Source: Lentibacter algarum (GTDB lineage: Bacteria; Pseudomonadota; Alphaproteobacteria; Rhodobacterales; Rhodobacteraceae). From it: 64,000 nt of DNA. The stretch covers positions 620,001 to 684,000 of the forward strand of contig NZ_CP158687.1 in the NCBI RefSeq assembly GCF_040580765.1, given 5' to 3'. Each line of letters opens with the position of its first letter. The first letter of the stretch is position 1. The notes beneath the pieces are model-generated. The model saw only the letters and a program-made list of their open reading frames with translations, did not search any database and was not told where the DNA came from. Below are positions 24,600 through 32,863 of the stretch, in pieces. The position numbers and the translations under genes were made by a program.

Positions 24600-25085
24600 T
24601 CACCCTGCCGCAGCCAGAAGAGATGCAAGGTCAAGCGGGTCATTGACCATGCTGAGCGCACCATCTGCATCGCGCGGCCAGTCGGCTTCGGGCTTGTCCC
24701 AGTAAAGCTCGACGCCGTTTTCATCGGGGTCTCTGAGATATAACGCTTCGCTGACCCCGTGATCGGATGCTCCATCGAGCTTGATACCTGCGTTGAGAAC
24801 CCGTTTCAGTGCATCACCGAGCGTTGCGCGGCTCGGATACAAAAACGCGGTGTGGTAGAGCCCTGTGTGCCCTTTGGGTGGGGGTGTGCCGCCAGCGCTT
24901 TCCCAGGTGTTGAGGCCGATGTGGTGGTGATAATTTCCCGCCGCAAGAAAAGCAGCACCTGCGCCGTAGCGCTGGGTTACGGAAAAGCCGAGAACACCTG
25001 AGTAAAACGCGATAGCGCGGTCAAGGTCAGCTACTTTGAGATGCACATGCCCGATGCGGGCTTGAGGGGCTACAGGGTGTGTCAT
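24600..25085 (-). CDS. VOC superfamily (glyoxalase/extradiol dioxygenase-like) protein
   Basis: 161 residues from the ATG at 25085 (AGGAG six bases upstream). A pair of beta-alpha-beta-beta-beta modules: IGHVHLKVADLDRAIAFYSG with metal ligand His15, HHHIGLNTWES with a second His, and LYLRDPDENGVELYWDKP with the ligand Glu near 124. This matches the CatE-like group annotated as catechol-2,3-dioxygenase or glyoxalase, but the substrate cannot be told. The frame is open 23 codons upstream without a start signal. It lies left of the trpS-fragment scar. Confidence 0.88.
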   Translation of the reverse strand: MTHPVAPQARIGHVHLKVADLDRAIAFYSGVLGFSVTQRYGAGAAFLAAGNYHHHIGLNTWESAGGTPPPKGHTGLYHTAFLYPSRATLGDALKRVLNAGIKLDGASDHGVSEALYLRDPDENGVELYWDKPEADWPRDADGALSMVNDPLDLASLLAAAG

Positions 25086-25146
25086 TGACTGGCTCCTATT
25101 GTTTGAAGAGACAATAGGACCATGCCAGAAAGGGTGAAAGAGCCCG

Positions 25147-25169
25147 CCGCGCACAGACGCTGTGCGCGG
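25147..25169 (-). terminator. Terminator retained next to the partial trpS copy
   Basis: Stem CCGCGCACAG/CTGTGCGCGG (25147-25156, 25160-25169), triloop, followed on the minus strand by a pyrimidine-rich GGCTCTTTCACCCTTTCT. It lies nine bases beyond the stop of the trpS fragment, as expected for the original trpS terminator; the intact trpS gene has none next to it. Confidence 0.7.
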
Positions 25170-25178
25170 GTGCGTGGG

Positions 25179-25272
25179 TCAACGGACCATGCCGATGATG
25201 TCGTATGTCTTTTCAAGGATAGGCGCGGCGATGGTACGAGCCGCATCAGCGCTCGTGTGCAGGAGCGCGTGT
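25179..25272 (-). pseudogene. Detached 3' end of trpS (last ~31 codons, own stop codon)
   Basis: Bases 25186-25270 match 26594-26678, the 3' end of trpS, at 83 of 85 positions (differences at 25235 and 25253, both transitions and both changing an amino acid: Ala to Thr and Gly to Ser). Beyond the match this copy still encodes Val-Arg-stop but by different codons (GTC CGT TGA against GTG CGC TAA in trpS). The upstream coding part is missing. It therefore looks like the displaced native end of trpS, left behind when DNA entered at this point, rather than a simple copy error. Confidence 0.8.
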
Positions 25273-25307
25273 GGTTCTGTTTCATGAGGCCCGAAGAGAA
25301 GGCTGTG

Positions 25308-25961
25308 TCAGTTAACCTTGTAGTAGTTGATCAGGCGGTCGATATGACTGCGGCCCATGCGTCCCGAGATCTCCAGTAGATCGCGCTCTGTCCCTTGTGT
25401 CGCGGCGTCGATCGCGGATTGAATATTAGAGGCAGCAAGCCCCCACGATCCCTCAACCTCAGCGGTGACTTCTTGAACGCGCCAGCGAATGAGGCGCCAG
25501 AAAGCGGCTTGGTGGGCGTAGCACAGGATTGGGTCGGTGATCATTTGGCTCATTGCGTCGATAATTCGGCCATAAACATCGATGAATGCTTCAGGTGAGC
25601 GATCTTCATCAATCAAAAGGGTATTGTGAACGGACATCAGTGCCAAAATGGTTTCTCGAGGCGCGCGTTCTTCATTGGCAACGCCGATCGCGATATCACA
25701 GATCGCGCCATATATTTCAAAGTGCTTGGGCAGTTCGTTCAGCTCCAAGACTGTTGTTTGTGTACCAAGGCCTGTCTGTGTGTGAAGTAGCTGCGCATTG
25801 GCTAGAAGTTGTAAAATATGCCGTATGGGAGTCCGCGAAACTCCATACTCCTCAGCGAGCGCCGTTTCCTTGAGCCAAAGTGCTTCACGAGGATTGGCGA
25901 GACATATCTTCGTCCGGATCGCTTTTAAAATCTCAGCTTGATGCCCCACCGCTCGATACAT
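25308..25961 (-). CDS. GntR family transcription regulator
   Basis: 217 residues. N-terminal winged helix (about 8-75, ALAEEYGVSRTPIRHILQLL being the recognition region) and a helical ligand-binding C-terminal domain of the FCD type, although its usual metal-binding His/Asp set is not complete to my reading. It is encoded inside the inserted cassette at the trpS 3' end and has no adjacent target gene of its own. A CATGTATAC site about 45 bp before its ATG may be its operator, with a second one 240 bp further. Effector unknown; its base composition is more A/T-rich than the neighbouring genes. Confidence 0.85.
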   Translation of the reverse strand: MYRAVGHQAEILKAIRTKICLANPREALWLKETALAEEYGVSRTPIRHILQLLANAQLLHTQTGLGTQTTVLELNELPKHFEIYGAICDIAIGVANEERAPRETILALMSVHNTLLIDEDRSPEAFIDVYGRIIDAMSQMITDPILCYAHQAAFWRLIRWRVQEVTAEVEGSWGLAASNIQSAIDAATQGTERDLLEISGRMGRSHIDRLINYYKVN

Positions 25962-26207
25962 ATTATCGTTGGCCCCGTCTGTGTGTTTGCTTCACATGAG
26001 TTCATGTATACGCAGGGTTTTCTCTTAGCTCAATAGATGAGGCCTTAAGGCGCATCAAAAAGAGTTTTGGCCGTCCCAATTCAGATCACTACGATGGGCT
26101 TTGCTGGTTGCTCACTTATAGATTGCAATGTGTGATTTGCTTTTTCTTCAATAGGCTAAGACGAATAAGGAGTTTGAAGTATTGTTCACGTTTTGGAAAA
26201 AGTTTTA

Positions 26208-26438
26208 ATGCCGATGTTTACTTATGTCTCAGGTTGTGTGAACATGTATACACGTGCTCAAGGATGCACGGGTTTAGTTTTCGGCAAGCGCTCAATAGAC
26301 GATGCGGTAGCTTGTGTTCAGAATATCGAATACGTCGATTTAAATGGCTCGGGTAACGAAGTTGAGTATCGCGTCACTGACGCAAATGCTTCGAGGTCAG
26401 GTTGGGCCCTTAACGTCCCCAACGTGGTGCTAGCCTGA
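26208..26438 (+). CDS. Doubtful small ORF within the trpS-linked cassette
   Basis: 76 codons from ATG at 26208 to TGA at 26436-26438. No good ribosome binding site precedes it, codon use is unlike the neighbours, and no motif is recognised; it holds three Cys near the N-terminus. Its 3' end coincides with a large inverted repeat. It may be chance or a decayed cargo gene. Confidence 0.2.
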   Translation: MPMFTYVSGCVNMYTRAQGCTGLVFGKRSIDDAVACVQNIEYVDLNGSGNEVEYRVTDANASRSGWALNVPNVVLA

Positions 26439-26446
26439 CTTCGAGG
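26389..26446. repeat. Large imperfect inverted repeat (cruciform) in the cassette
   Basis: Arms CTTCGAGGTCAGG (26389-26401) and CCTGACTTCGAGG (26434-26446) pair over 13 positions in RNA (two G-U). An inner stem GTTGGG/CCCAAC (26401-26406, 26418-26423) can form as well. No T-run follows. It may be a recombination end, a structured RNA or a weak terminator. Confidence 0.5.
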
Positions 26447-26586
26447 TGCTCAAAAGTTGAGCTCAGCGGCCTTAACGTTTTGAAAATCATGCAATATTAA
26501 CGAAAATAATTACATCTCAGACGTGAAGACGCCAGTTCCTAAGCGGGGCAGAGCGTCTCTCAATTGATATGCAAGTGTTTTGCTGT

Positions 26587-27618
26587 TTAGCGCACCATGC
26601 CGATGATGTCGTATGTCTTTTCAAGGATAGGCGCGGCGATGGCACGAGCCGCATCAGCGCCCGTGTGCAGGAGCGCGTCGATCTCTGCCTCGTTCTCCAT
26701 GAGGCGTGCCATTTCGCTTGAAATAGGAGCAAGTTTAGCGACCGCGAGTTCAGCGAGCAGCGGCTTGAACTCTGAAAAGGCTTTGCCTCCGACATCGCGC
26801 AACACGGCTTCAACGCTCATATCTGCAAGCCCAGCGTAGATGTTTACGAGATTGCGCGCTTCGGCGCGGCCTTCGAGACCTTCGGCTTCTGAGGGCAGCG
26901 CGTCTGGGTCGGTCTTGGCTTTGCGAATTTTCTTTGCAAGCGTGTCTGCGTCATCTGTCATGTTGATGCGCGAAGCATCGGACGGATCAGATTTGGACAT
27001 TTTTTTGCTTCCGTCCCGCAAGCTCATGACGCGCGTACCCGCGCCCTCAATAACCGGCTCTGTAACGGGGAAGAAGTCTACGCCATAGTCATTATTGAAC
27101 TTGATGGCGATATCGCGCGTCAGCTCAAGGTGCTGCTTTTGGTCTTCGCCCACCGGAACATGGGTGGCGTGATATGTAAGAATATCAGCCGCCATGAGAG
27201 ATGGATAGGCGAAGAGGCCGAGCGAGGCATTTTGTGAATTCTTGCCAGCTTTATCTTTCCACTGGGTCATCCGCTGCATCCAGCCCATGCGAGCAACACA
27301 GTTGAATATCCATCCCAGCTGCGCATGCTCTGCGACTTGGGACTGATTGAAGAGGATTGATTTTGCAGGATCGATGCCTGAAGCGATGAAGCCTGCGGCC
27401 AGCTCGCGGGTTTGGCGGCGCAAAGCGGCCGGGTCTTGCCAGACGGTGATGGCGTGAAGATCAACCATGCAGTAGATGGTCTCGTAATCTTCATCCTGCA
27501 TCTGCACAAAGCGCTTGATGGCGCCAAGGTAGTTTCCAAGAGTCAGACCGCCGGAGGGCTGGATGCCTGAAAAGACGCGTTTCTTGAACGCCGTGTTCGG
27601 CTGGAGCGCATCGCTCAT
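26587..27618 (-). CDS. trpS: Tryptophanyl-tRNA synthetase
   Basis: 343 residues, standard length. Charges tRNA-Trp. Class Ic fold: [14 protein letters not shown] (HIGH-equivalent TLGN at 26-29), [15 protein letters not shown], and the KMSKS loop at 206-210 ([10 protein letters not shown]). The last 28 codons are duplicated 1.4 kb away with a different stop; the copy in this gene keeps the reading frame and the YDIIGMVR C-terminus, so the enzyme should be functional. No terminator is seen just beyond its stop, in contrast to the detached copy. It is divergent from the rhomboid-like gene (74 bp). Confidence 0.97.
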   Translation of the reverse strand: MSDALQPNTAFKKRVFSGIQPSGGLTLGNYLGAIKRFVQMQDEDYETIYCMVDLHAITVWQDPAALRRQTRELAAGFIASGIDPAKSILFNQSQVAEHAQLGWIFNCVARMGWMQRMTQWKDKAGKNSQNASLGLFAYPSLMAADILTYHATHVPVGEDQKQHLELTRDIAIKFNNDYGVDFFPVTEPVIEGAGTRVMSLRDGSKKMSKSDPSDASRINMTDDADTLAKKIRKAKTDPDALPSEAEGLEGRAEARNLVNIYAGLADMSVEAVLRDVGGKAFSEFKPLLAELAVAKLAPISSEMARLMENEAEIDALLHTGADAARAIAAPILEKTYDIIGMVR

Positions 27619-27692
27619 GATATTTCTCCGTCTGGAACTCTTGTTGTCGCTGGCTTACTCAGGAGGCCAAGCAACGTCAAGCAGAGGCCGGT

Positions 27693-28379
27693 ATGAGCGT
27701 AGAAAGTCCAGTGAATGACATCTCTCCTGTTGTCGTGGTTCTCTTTGCCGCGATGGTGGGGATCGAAGGCGTCTTTGCCGCTGCAGAAGCAGGAATGATT
27801 GGTGGGCGCATGGGAATTGGGTGGCGCGTCTCTGCAATCGAGGACTACGGCGTTTTTGGCAGTCTTGTGCAGCTTATGTGGGAGCGCGGCGAGTGGCCGC
27901 TTGAACATCTGATCCGATTTGTGAGCTATCCATTTTTGCATGCGAACTTTACTCATATGATCTTTGCTGCGGCGATCATGCTCGCGCTTGGGAAATATGT
28001 TGGGGACAGGTTTCGCTGGTGGGCAGTCTTGGCTGTGTTCTTTGCTGCCTCGATTTGTGGTGCGTTTGTTTGGGCTCTCACCAAGACTGACGCGGGGCTG
28101 CTAATTGGAGGCTATCCTGGCGCATACGGATTGATTGGCGCCTTCAGTTATATTCTTTGGGTACAGTTGCGCTCCGTGGGGCAACCTCAGATCAGAGCGT
28201 TCCAGCTCATCGGATTTTTGATGATGATCCGGTTGGTTCTGGGGCTGCTCTTTGGTTCAGATGGTGTGTGGATTGCAGAGCTTACAGGCTTTGTAGTGGG
28301 CTTCGCCCTATCGTTTATCGTCAGTCCTGGTGGATTTGTGCGGCTCAGAGCATTTATCCGCGGCGCAGGGCCGACTTGA
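27693..28379 (+). CDS. Rhomboid-fold membrane protein lacking catalytic residues
   Basis: 228 residues, about six to seven membrane helices. The fold is recognisable from SYPFLHANFTHMIFAA (rhomboid FLH-x5-H pattern), GGYPGAYGLIGAF and the last helix AELTGFVVGF. In active rhomboids these hold H-x3-N, GxSG and a His; here the Asn is Ala, the Ser position reads GAYG (Tyr) and the last-helix His is Glu. It should therefore be a pseudoprotease that binds or routes membrane proteins without cutting. It starts with GAGG ahead of the ATG, and its 3' end overlaps murJ tail-to-tail by 26 bp. Confidence 0.82.
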   Translation: MSVESPVNDISPVVVVLFAAMVGIEGVFAAAEAGMIGGRMGIGWRVSAIEDYGVFGSLVQLMWERGEWPLEHLIRFVSYPFLHANFTHMIFAAAIMLALGKYVGDRFRWWAVLAVFFAASICGAFVWALTKTDAGLLIGGYPGAYGLIGAFSYILWVQLRSVGQPQIRAFQLIGFLMMIRLVLGLLFGSDGVWIAELTGFVVGFALSFIVSPGGFVRLRAFIRGAGPT

Positions 28380-29895
28380 ATTCGGCTAGTCGGAAGGCTC
28401 CGAAAAGCTGTCCGAGACCGAAGTAAGCGAGGACGCTGATCACAACCAGCAGTGTGAGCGCGAGGTACCGCCAACCGCCTGCAATAAAAAGCGGTGAGAG
28501 CGCTAGATTGGTTATCCAAAGCACTAAACCCATCGCAACTGATGTGAAAATGATCCGCCATATGCGTTGCTTAAAGCGGCTGTCGAGGCGAGTGACTTCG
28601 CCAAATTTACGAGCGCCAAGACCCAACTGTATAACCATGATCCAAGCTGCCAGCGTGGCGGCGACGGCTGGGGCCAGCCAGCCAATATAGGGCTTTAGCC
28701 CAAAAGCGAGTGCGGCGTTGACCACCATTGCGAGCAGCGCATAGTGAAACGGGCTTTTGGTGTCTTCACGTGCAAAAAACAGGGGCTGCAACGTTTTTTG
28801 CAAAACGAAGGCAGGTAGTCCGAGGCCGTAGATGCTCACAGCAAGGGCAGTCGCAGCGGCATCATCACCAGTGAAATTGCCGCGCTCAAATAGAACTGAA
28901 ACGAGCGGCAATGGGATCACCATCAAGGCAACGGCAGCAGGCAGCGTGAGCGCGAGAGAGAGTTCAGAGGCGCGAGAATATGCGTTTTGGGCGCCTGTGT
29001 CATCGCCGGCTTTTAGGCGCCGCGAGAGGTCGGGTAATAGAACGATGCCAACAGCGATACCGACGACACCAAGAGGGAGCTGATAGAGGCGGTCTGCAGC
29101 ATAGAGCCAACTGATGGCCTTTTCATACTCGGAGGCGACAAGCTGCCCCACGACAAGGTTAATTTGTACAACGCCCATCGCCAAGCTGGCAGGTACAGCG
29201 ACGCGTAATAGCTTGCCCATTTCTGGGCTGGGGCGCGGAAAATTTGGTACGATGCGCAGGCCCGCACGTCGGGTTGCGATATAGACAAGTGCGAGCTGGG
29301 CCAGTCCAGCGAAGGGGATTGTCCATACAAGGGCTAGGGCAACATTACCACCTGCGTAGGCTGCGAAGAGCATGACGCCTGTCAACATAATGTTGAGCAA
29401 AACAGGTGCGGCAGCTGCCGCGGCAAAGCGGCCCGTCGCGTTGAGCACACCAGAGAAAAGAGCGGCAAGCGAAATAAAGAAAATATAGGGGAAGACGATG
29501 CGTCCAAAGCCTGTGGCCATGTCAAAGCGCTCATCACCAGAAAATCCTTCAGCCGTGGCCCAGACCAATGCTGGCATGAAGACAAGCGCGAGGCCTGTGA
29601 GCGCGAGCACAGCCATGCTGAGCCAGCTCAACGCAGCAGAGGCAAAGGCTTCTGGCGCATCATTGGCTTCAAGCTTTTTGGAAAACATTGGCACAAAAGC
29701 GGCATTAAACGCGCCCTCGGCAAAGAAACGGCGAAACATATTGGGGAGGCGGAAAGCCACTACAAAAGCATCCATCACCGCACCTGGCCCAAGATATGAG
29801 GAAATCAGGATGTCGCGTGCGAACCCCATGATCCGGCTCATGAGTGTCCAGAATCCAACTGTGAAAATACCAGAGACGAGGCGGATTTGTTTCAT
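28354..29895 (-). CDS. murJ: Lipid II flippase MurJ
   Basis: 513 residues, 14 membrane helices of the MOP/MviN fold. Moves lipid II across the inner membrane for peptidoglycan synthesis. Typical features: FWTLMSRIMGFARDILISS at the start, AFRLPNMFRRFFAEGAFNAA with the essential Arg/Glu-rich first loop, and PFHYALLAMVVN in the second half. Essential in most bacteria. It follows glnD by 154 bp on the same strand; the link murJ-glnD is common in Rhodobacterales. It converges with the rhomboid-like gene, overlapping by 26 bp. Confidence 0.96.
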   Translation of the reverse strand: MKQIRLVSGIFTVGFWTLMSRIMGFARDILISSYLGPGAVMDAFVVAFRLPNMFRRFFAEGAFNAAFVPMFSKKLEANDAPEAFASAALSWLSMAVLALTGLALVFMPALVWATAEGFSGDERFDMATGFGRIVFPYIFFISLAALFSGVLNATGRFAAAAAAPVLLNIMLTGVMLFAAYAGGNVALALVWTIPFAGLAQLALVYIATRRAGLRIVPNFPRPSPEMGKLLRVAVPASLAMGVVQINLVVGQLVASEYEKAISWLYAADRLYQLPLGVVGIAVGIVLLPDLSRRLKAGDDTGAQNAYSRASELSLALTLPAAVALMVIPLPLVSVLFERGNFTGDDAAATALAVSIYGLGLPAFVLQKTLQPLFFAREDTKSPFHYALLAMVVNAALAFGLKPYIGWLAPAVAATLAAWIMVIQLGLGARKFGEVTRLDSRFKQRIWRIIFTSVAMGLVLWITNLALSPLFIAGGWRYLALTLLVVISVLAYFGLGQLFGAFRLAEFKSALRRG

Positions 29896-30049
29896 TTAAT
29901 GGTCTTTTACTATTTCAGAGTGGTGTAAACGATCGCGACGGCCCTAGGAAGAAAAGGTTTTGCGCTCTGCTACGTGTATCGTGCAGCTGCGGGCTTGGCG
30001 TGACGACCTATAGGATCTTTGTGGCACGGAAAAAAGATGTCACTGCCAC

Positions 30050-32863
30050 TCAAGAGCGCGCGCGTTCCGCTCCTTCGGAAATGGCCGTGCGGAGCTTGTT
30101 TTCGAGAGTTTTTTGTTTGCTTTCCGTGTAAAATTTCAAGCCAAACATGTCTTTAACGTAGAAGGTATCTACGACCTGTTCGCCATATGTCGCGATAACA
30201 GCAGAGGCGATGTAAACGTTTGAGTTGGCTAGTGTACGGGTGAGATCATAGAGCAGGCCGGGGCGATCGCGGGTGTCGACCTCGATAATTGTATAAATTT
30301 CGGAGCCTTCATTGTCGAACGTGATCGACGTTGGCACACGGAAGGCACGCTCTCGCTTCTTGAGTTTGTCGCGGGTTTGAATGGCCTCGCCGGCGATGAC
30401 TTCACCTGCGAGCGTGCGTTCGATCATTTTACGCAAGCGGGGCAGGCGGGAGGCTTCAAAAGGGCTGCCCTCGGCATCCTGGACCCAGAAGGCCGCAGTG
30501 GCATAGCCATCTTTTGAGGTAAAGGTGCGTGCATCTACGATATTTGCGCCGACAAGAGCCAGTGCACCACACATGCGGCTGAAAATTCCGGGGTGATCGG
30601 CAACAACGAAGCAAACGCGCGTCGCGTCACGGTCGTCGTCGGGGTGCAAGTCAATCCGAATTTCATCATTGCCTAGACCCTTTAGCAGGTTGGCAAAAAC
30701 TACATGTGCCGTGACGTGAAGGCCCTGCCAGTAAGGTGGATAGTGCCGTGCTGTTTCGTGCTTGATGTCTTTCTTGTCCCAGCCGTGAAGTTCGGCACGC
30801 AGCGTTTTTTTAGCCTCTGTCCCCCGGTTTTCACGGTTGAGTGCTTCCATGCCTTCTTCTAGTGCATGACGGGTCTGGCGATAGAGAGCCCTTATCAGTG
30901 CGGCCTTCCAGTTGTTCCAAGTGTCAGGGCCAACACCGCGAATATCGCAGACGGTCAGGACCGTTAGCAAGTCCAGCCGCTTAACTGTCTGAACGGCTTT
31001 GGCAAAGTCGCGAACGGTGCGTGGGTCGGCAATGTCGCGTTTTTGTGCCATATCAGACATCAGCAAATGATAGCGTACCAGCCACTCTACTGTGTCACAG
31101 TCGTTACGGCTGAGGCCAAGACGCGGAGCCACTTTGCGCGCAATCTGTGCGCCGAGTACAGAATGATCCTGATCGCGACCCTTGCCGATGTCATGCAGAA
31201 GCATTGCGACCATTAGGACCTTTCGGTCGACTCCGTCGCGCAAGATCTCTGTAGAGATCGGCAGCTCTTCTTCAAGTTCTAGTCGCTCGATGCGGGAGAA
31301 GTTCGAGATCACCTGAATGGTGTGCTCATCGACTGTGTATGAATGATACATGTTGAATTGCATCATCGCGACGATCGGCTCAAACTCGGGAAGGAAAGCT
31401 GCGAGGACACCCAACTCGTTCATGCGTCGTAAGGCGCGCTCTGGGTTGCCATGTTTGAGGAGCAGGTCCAAGAAAATTTGTTGGGCCTCACGGTTTTCGC
31501 GAAGACTGTCATCGATTAGATGTAAATTGGCGGTTACCAACCGCATTGCGTCGGGATGGATGAGCATCCCTGTGCGCAACCCTTCCTCGAACACGCGCAG
31601 TAGATTGAGCGGGTTAGAGAGAAATGTGGCCTCGTCCAAGACCGCAAGGCGGCCATGAATAACTTGATAGCCGTCTTTCACGCGTGGTTTGCGCGAAAAG
31701 ATACGTTGCAGCAGAGGCTCAGGCTTGGTGTGCATCGCTTCTAGCTTGGTTAGGAAGATACGTGTCAGATCTCCAACGCGCGTTGCATTGCGAAAGTAAT
31801 CCTGCATGAAGTGCTCGACAGCTCGGCGGCCAGACTTGTCTTGATAGCCCATGCGGTCTGCCACTTCGACTTGGAGGTCAAACGTAAGCTGTTCATTGGG
31901 GCGCCCTGTCACAAGGTGAAGATGACACCGCACAGCCCAGAGGAAGTTTTCTGCCTTCTGAAAGCGGTCATATTCTTCGGGTCGAAAAACTGCCAGCTGG
32001 ACTAGTTCCTCGATGCTTTCGACGTGGTGGACGTATTTCGCAATCCAGTAAAGTGACTGCAAGTCACGCAAGCCGCCTTTGCCTTCTTTGACATTGGGCT
32101 CTACGACATAACGCTCGCCCTGACGTTCATGGCGCTCGTCCCGTTCGGTTAGCTTTGCAGCGACAAACTCTGTCTCGGTGCCTTGGAACAATTCGCTTTT
32201 GAGACGCTTGGCGAGAGTTGCCGCAGGAGCTTTGTCACCGACAAGAAAACGCTGTTCGAGCAGCGCCGTGCGGATTGTGAAGTCTTCGGCGCCAAGCTTA
32301 AGACAGTCAGAAAGAGTTCGGCTTGAGTGGCCGACCTTTAAATGTAAATCCCACAGGATATAAAGCATGGCCTCAATCACGCTTTTCGCGCGTGGCGAGA
32401 TATGTTTTTGCATTAGAAAAAGTAAGTCAATGTCTGACTGCGGAGCCATCTCTCCGCGTCCGTACCCGCCGACTGCCAAGAGCGCGAGTGCCTCATCGTC
32501 TGTTGAACTTATTTTAGGATGTAGAATTTGTGAGGCCACGGCAAAAGTGCAGGTGACGAGGCAGTCTGCGAGCCAGCAATAGGCACGTCGGGTTGGGAGC
32601 GCGGCCAATGGATTTGAACGAAACGCAGCCTCGATCGCGGTCATCCCTGCCTTGCGGTGTTCTAGCAAAATGGCTGCCGTTTGCCGGCGCAAATCAGCTT
32701 CATCAGTATAATTTTCTGTCGCGCTAACCAGCTGTACGACAAGCTTTTCAGCGTCAATGATTTGATCTGCTGGGCAGACCAAATCATCACGTTGTTCTGG
32801 AATGGAAATGTTCAGAGACAGTTTAGAACCCTGCGCCACTGAATGATTTTGGAGCTTGGTCAA
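30050..32863 (-). CDS. glnD: Bifunctional PII uridylyltransferase / uridylyl-removing enzyme
   Basis: 937 residues. Senses glutamine and adds or removes UMP on PII to set nitrogen metabolism. Domain order: nucleotidyltransferase (VGGYGRGEMAPQSDIDLLFL at 131-150, with the two catalytic Asp), an UTRase helical part (FVVEPNVKEGKGGLRDLQSL region; ERYVVEPNVKEGKGG visible), HD hydrolase (VAMLLHDIGKGRDQDHS), and two C-terminal ACT domains (CFVVADHPGIFSRMCGAL; EVDTRDRPGLLYDLTRTL). The start overlaps the end of the upstream lpoA-like gene by 41 bp, so the two are coupled. All four domains are intact. Confidence 0.97.
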   Translation of the reverse strand: MTKLQNHSVAQGSKLSLNISIPEQRDDLVCPADQIIDAEKLVVQLVSATENYTDEADLRRQTAAILLEHRKAGMTAIEAAFRSNPLAALPTRRAYCWLADCLVTCTFAVASQILHPKISSTDDEALALLAVGGYGRGEMAPQSDIDLLFLMQKHISPRAKSVIEAMLYILWDLHLKVGHSSRTLSDCLKLGAEDFTIRTALLEQRFLVGDKAPAATLAKRLKSELFQGTETEFVAAKLTERDERHERQGERYVVEPNVKEGKGGLRDLQSLYWIAKYVHHVESIEELVQLAVFRPEEYDRFQKAENFLWAVRCHLHLVTGRPNEQLTFDLQVEVADRMGYQDKSGRRAVEHFMQDYFRNATRVGDLTRIFLTKLEAMHTKPEPLLQRIFSRKPRVKDGYQVIHGRLAVLDEATFLSNPLNLLRVFEEGLRTGMLIHPDAMRLVTANLHLIDDSLRENREAQQIFLDLLLKHGNPERALRRMNELGVLAAFLPEFEPIVAMMQFNMYHSYTVDEHTIQVISNFSRIERLELEEELPISTEILRDGVDRKVLMVAMLLHDIGKGRDQDHSVLGAQIARKVAPRLGLSRNDCDTVEWLVRYHLLMSDMAQKRDIADPRTVRDFAKAVQTVKRLDLLTVLTVCDIRGVGPDTWNNWKAALIRALYRQTRHALEEGMEALNRENRGTEAKKTLRAELHGWDKKDIKHETARHYPPYWQGLHVTAHVVFANLLKGLGNDEIRIDLHPDDDRDATRVCFVVADHPGIFSRMCGALALVGANIVDARTFTSKDGYATAAFWVQDAEGSPFEASRLPRLRKMIERTLAGEVIAGEAIQTRDKLKKRERAFRVPTSITFDNEGSEIYTIIEVDTRDRPGLLYDLTRTLANSNVYIASAVIATYGEQVVDTFYVKDMFGLKFYTESKQKTLENKLRTAISEGAERARS

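Larger units (their letters stand above)
25271..26593. mobile_element. Inserted GntR cassette between trpS 3'-end direct repeats
   Basis: About 1.3 kb bounded by the 85-bp direct repeats described for the trpS fragment and trpS. It contains one regulator gene, a 625-bp stretch (25962-26586) without a secure gene, a large imperfect inverted repeat and two CATGTATAC sequences. Lines at 26100-26200 and 26460-26520 count about one third G+C, well below the flanks. No integrase or transposase is present, so it is either a deleted integrative element or a small cassette moved by enzymes encoded elsewhere. Confidence 0.6.
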
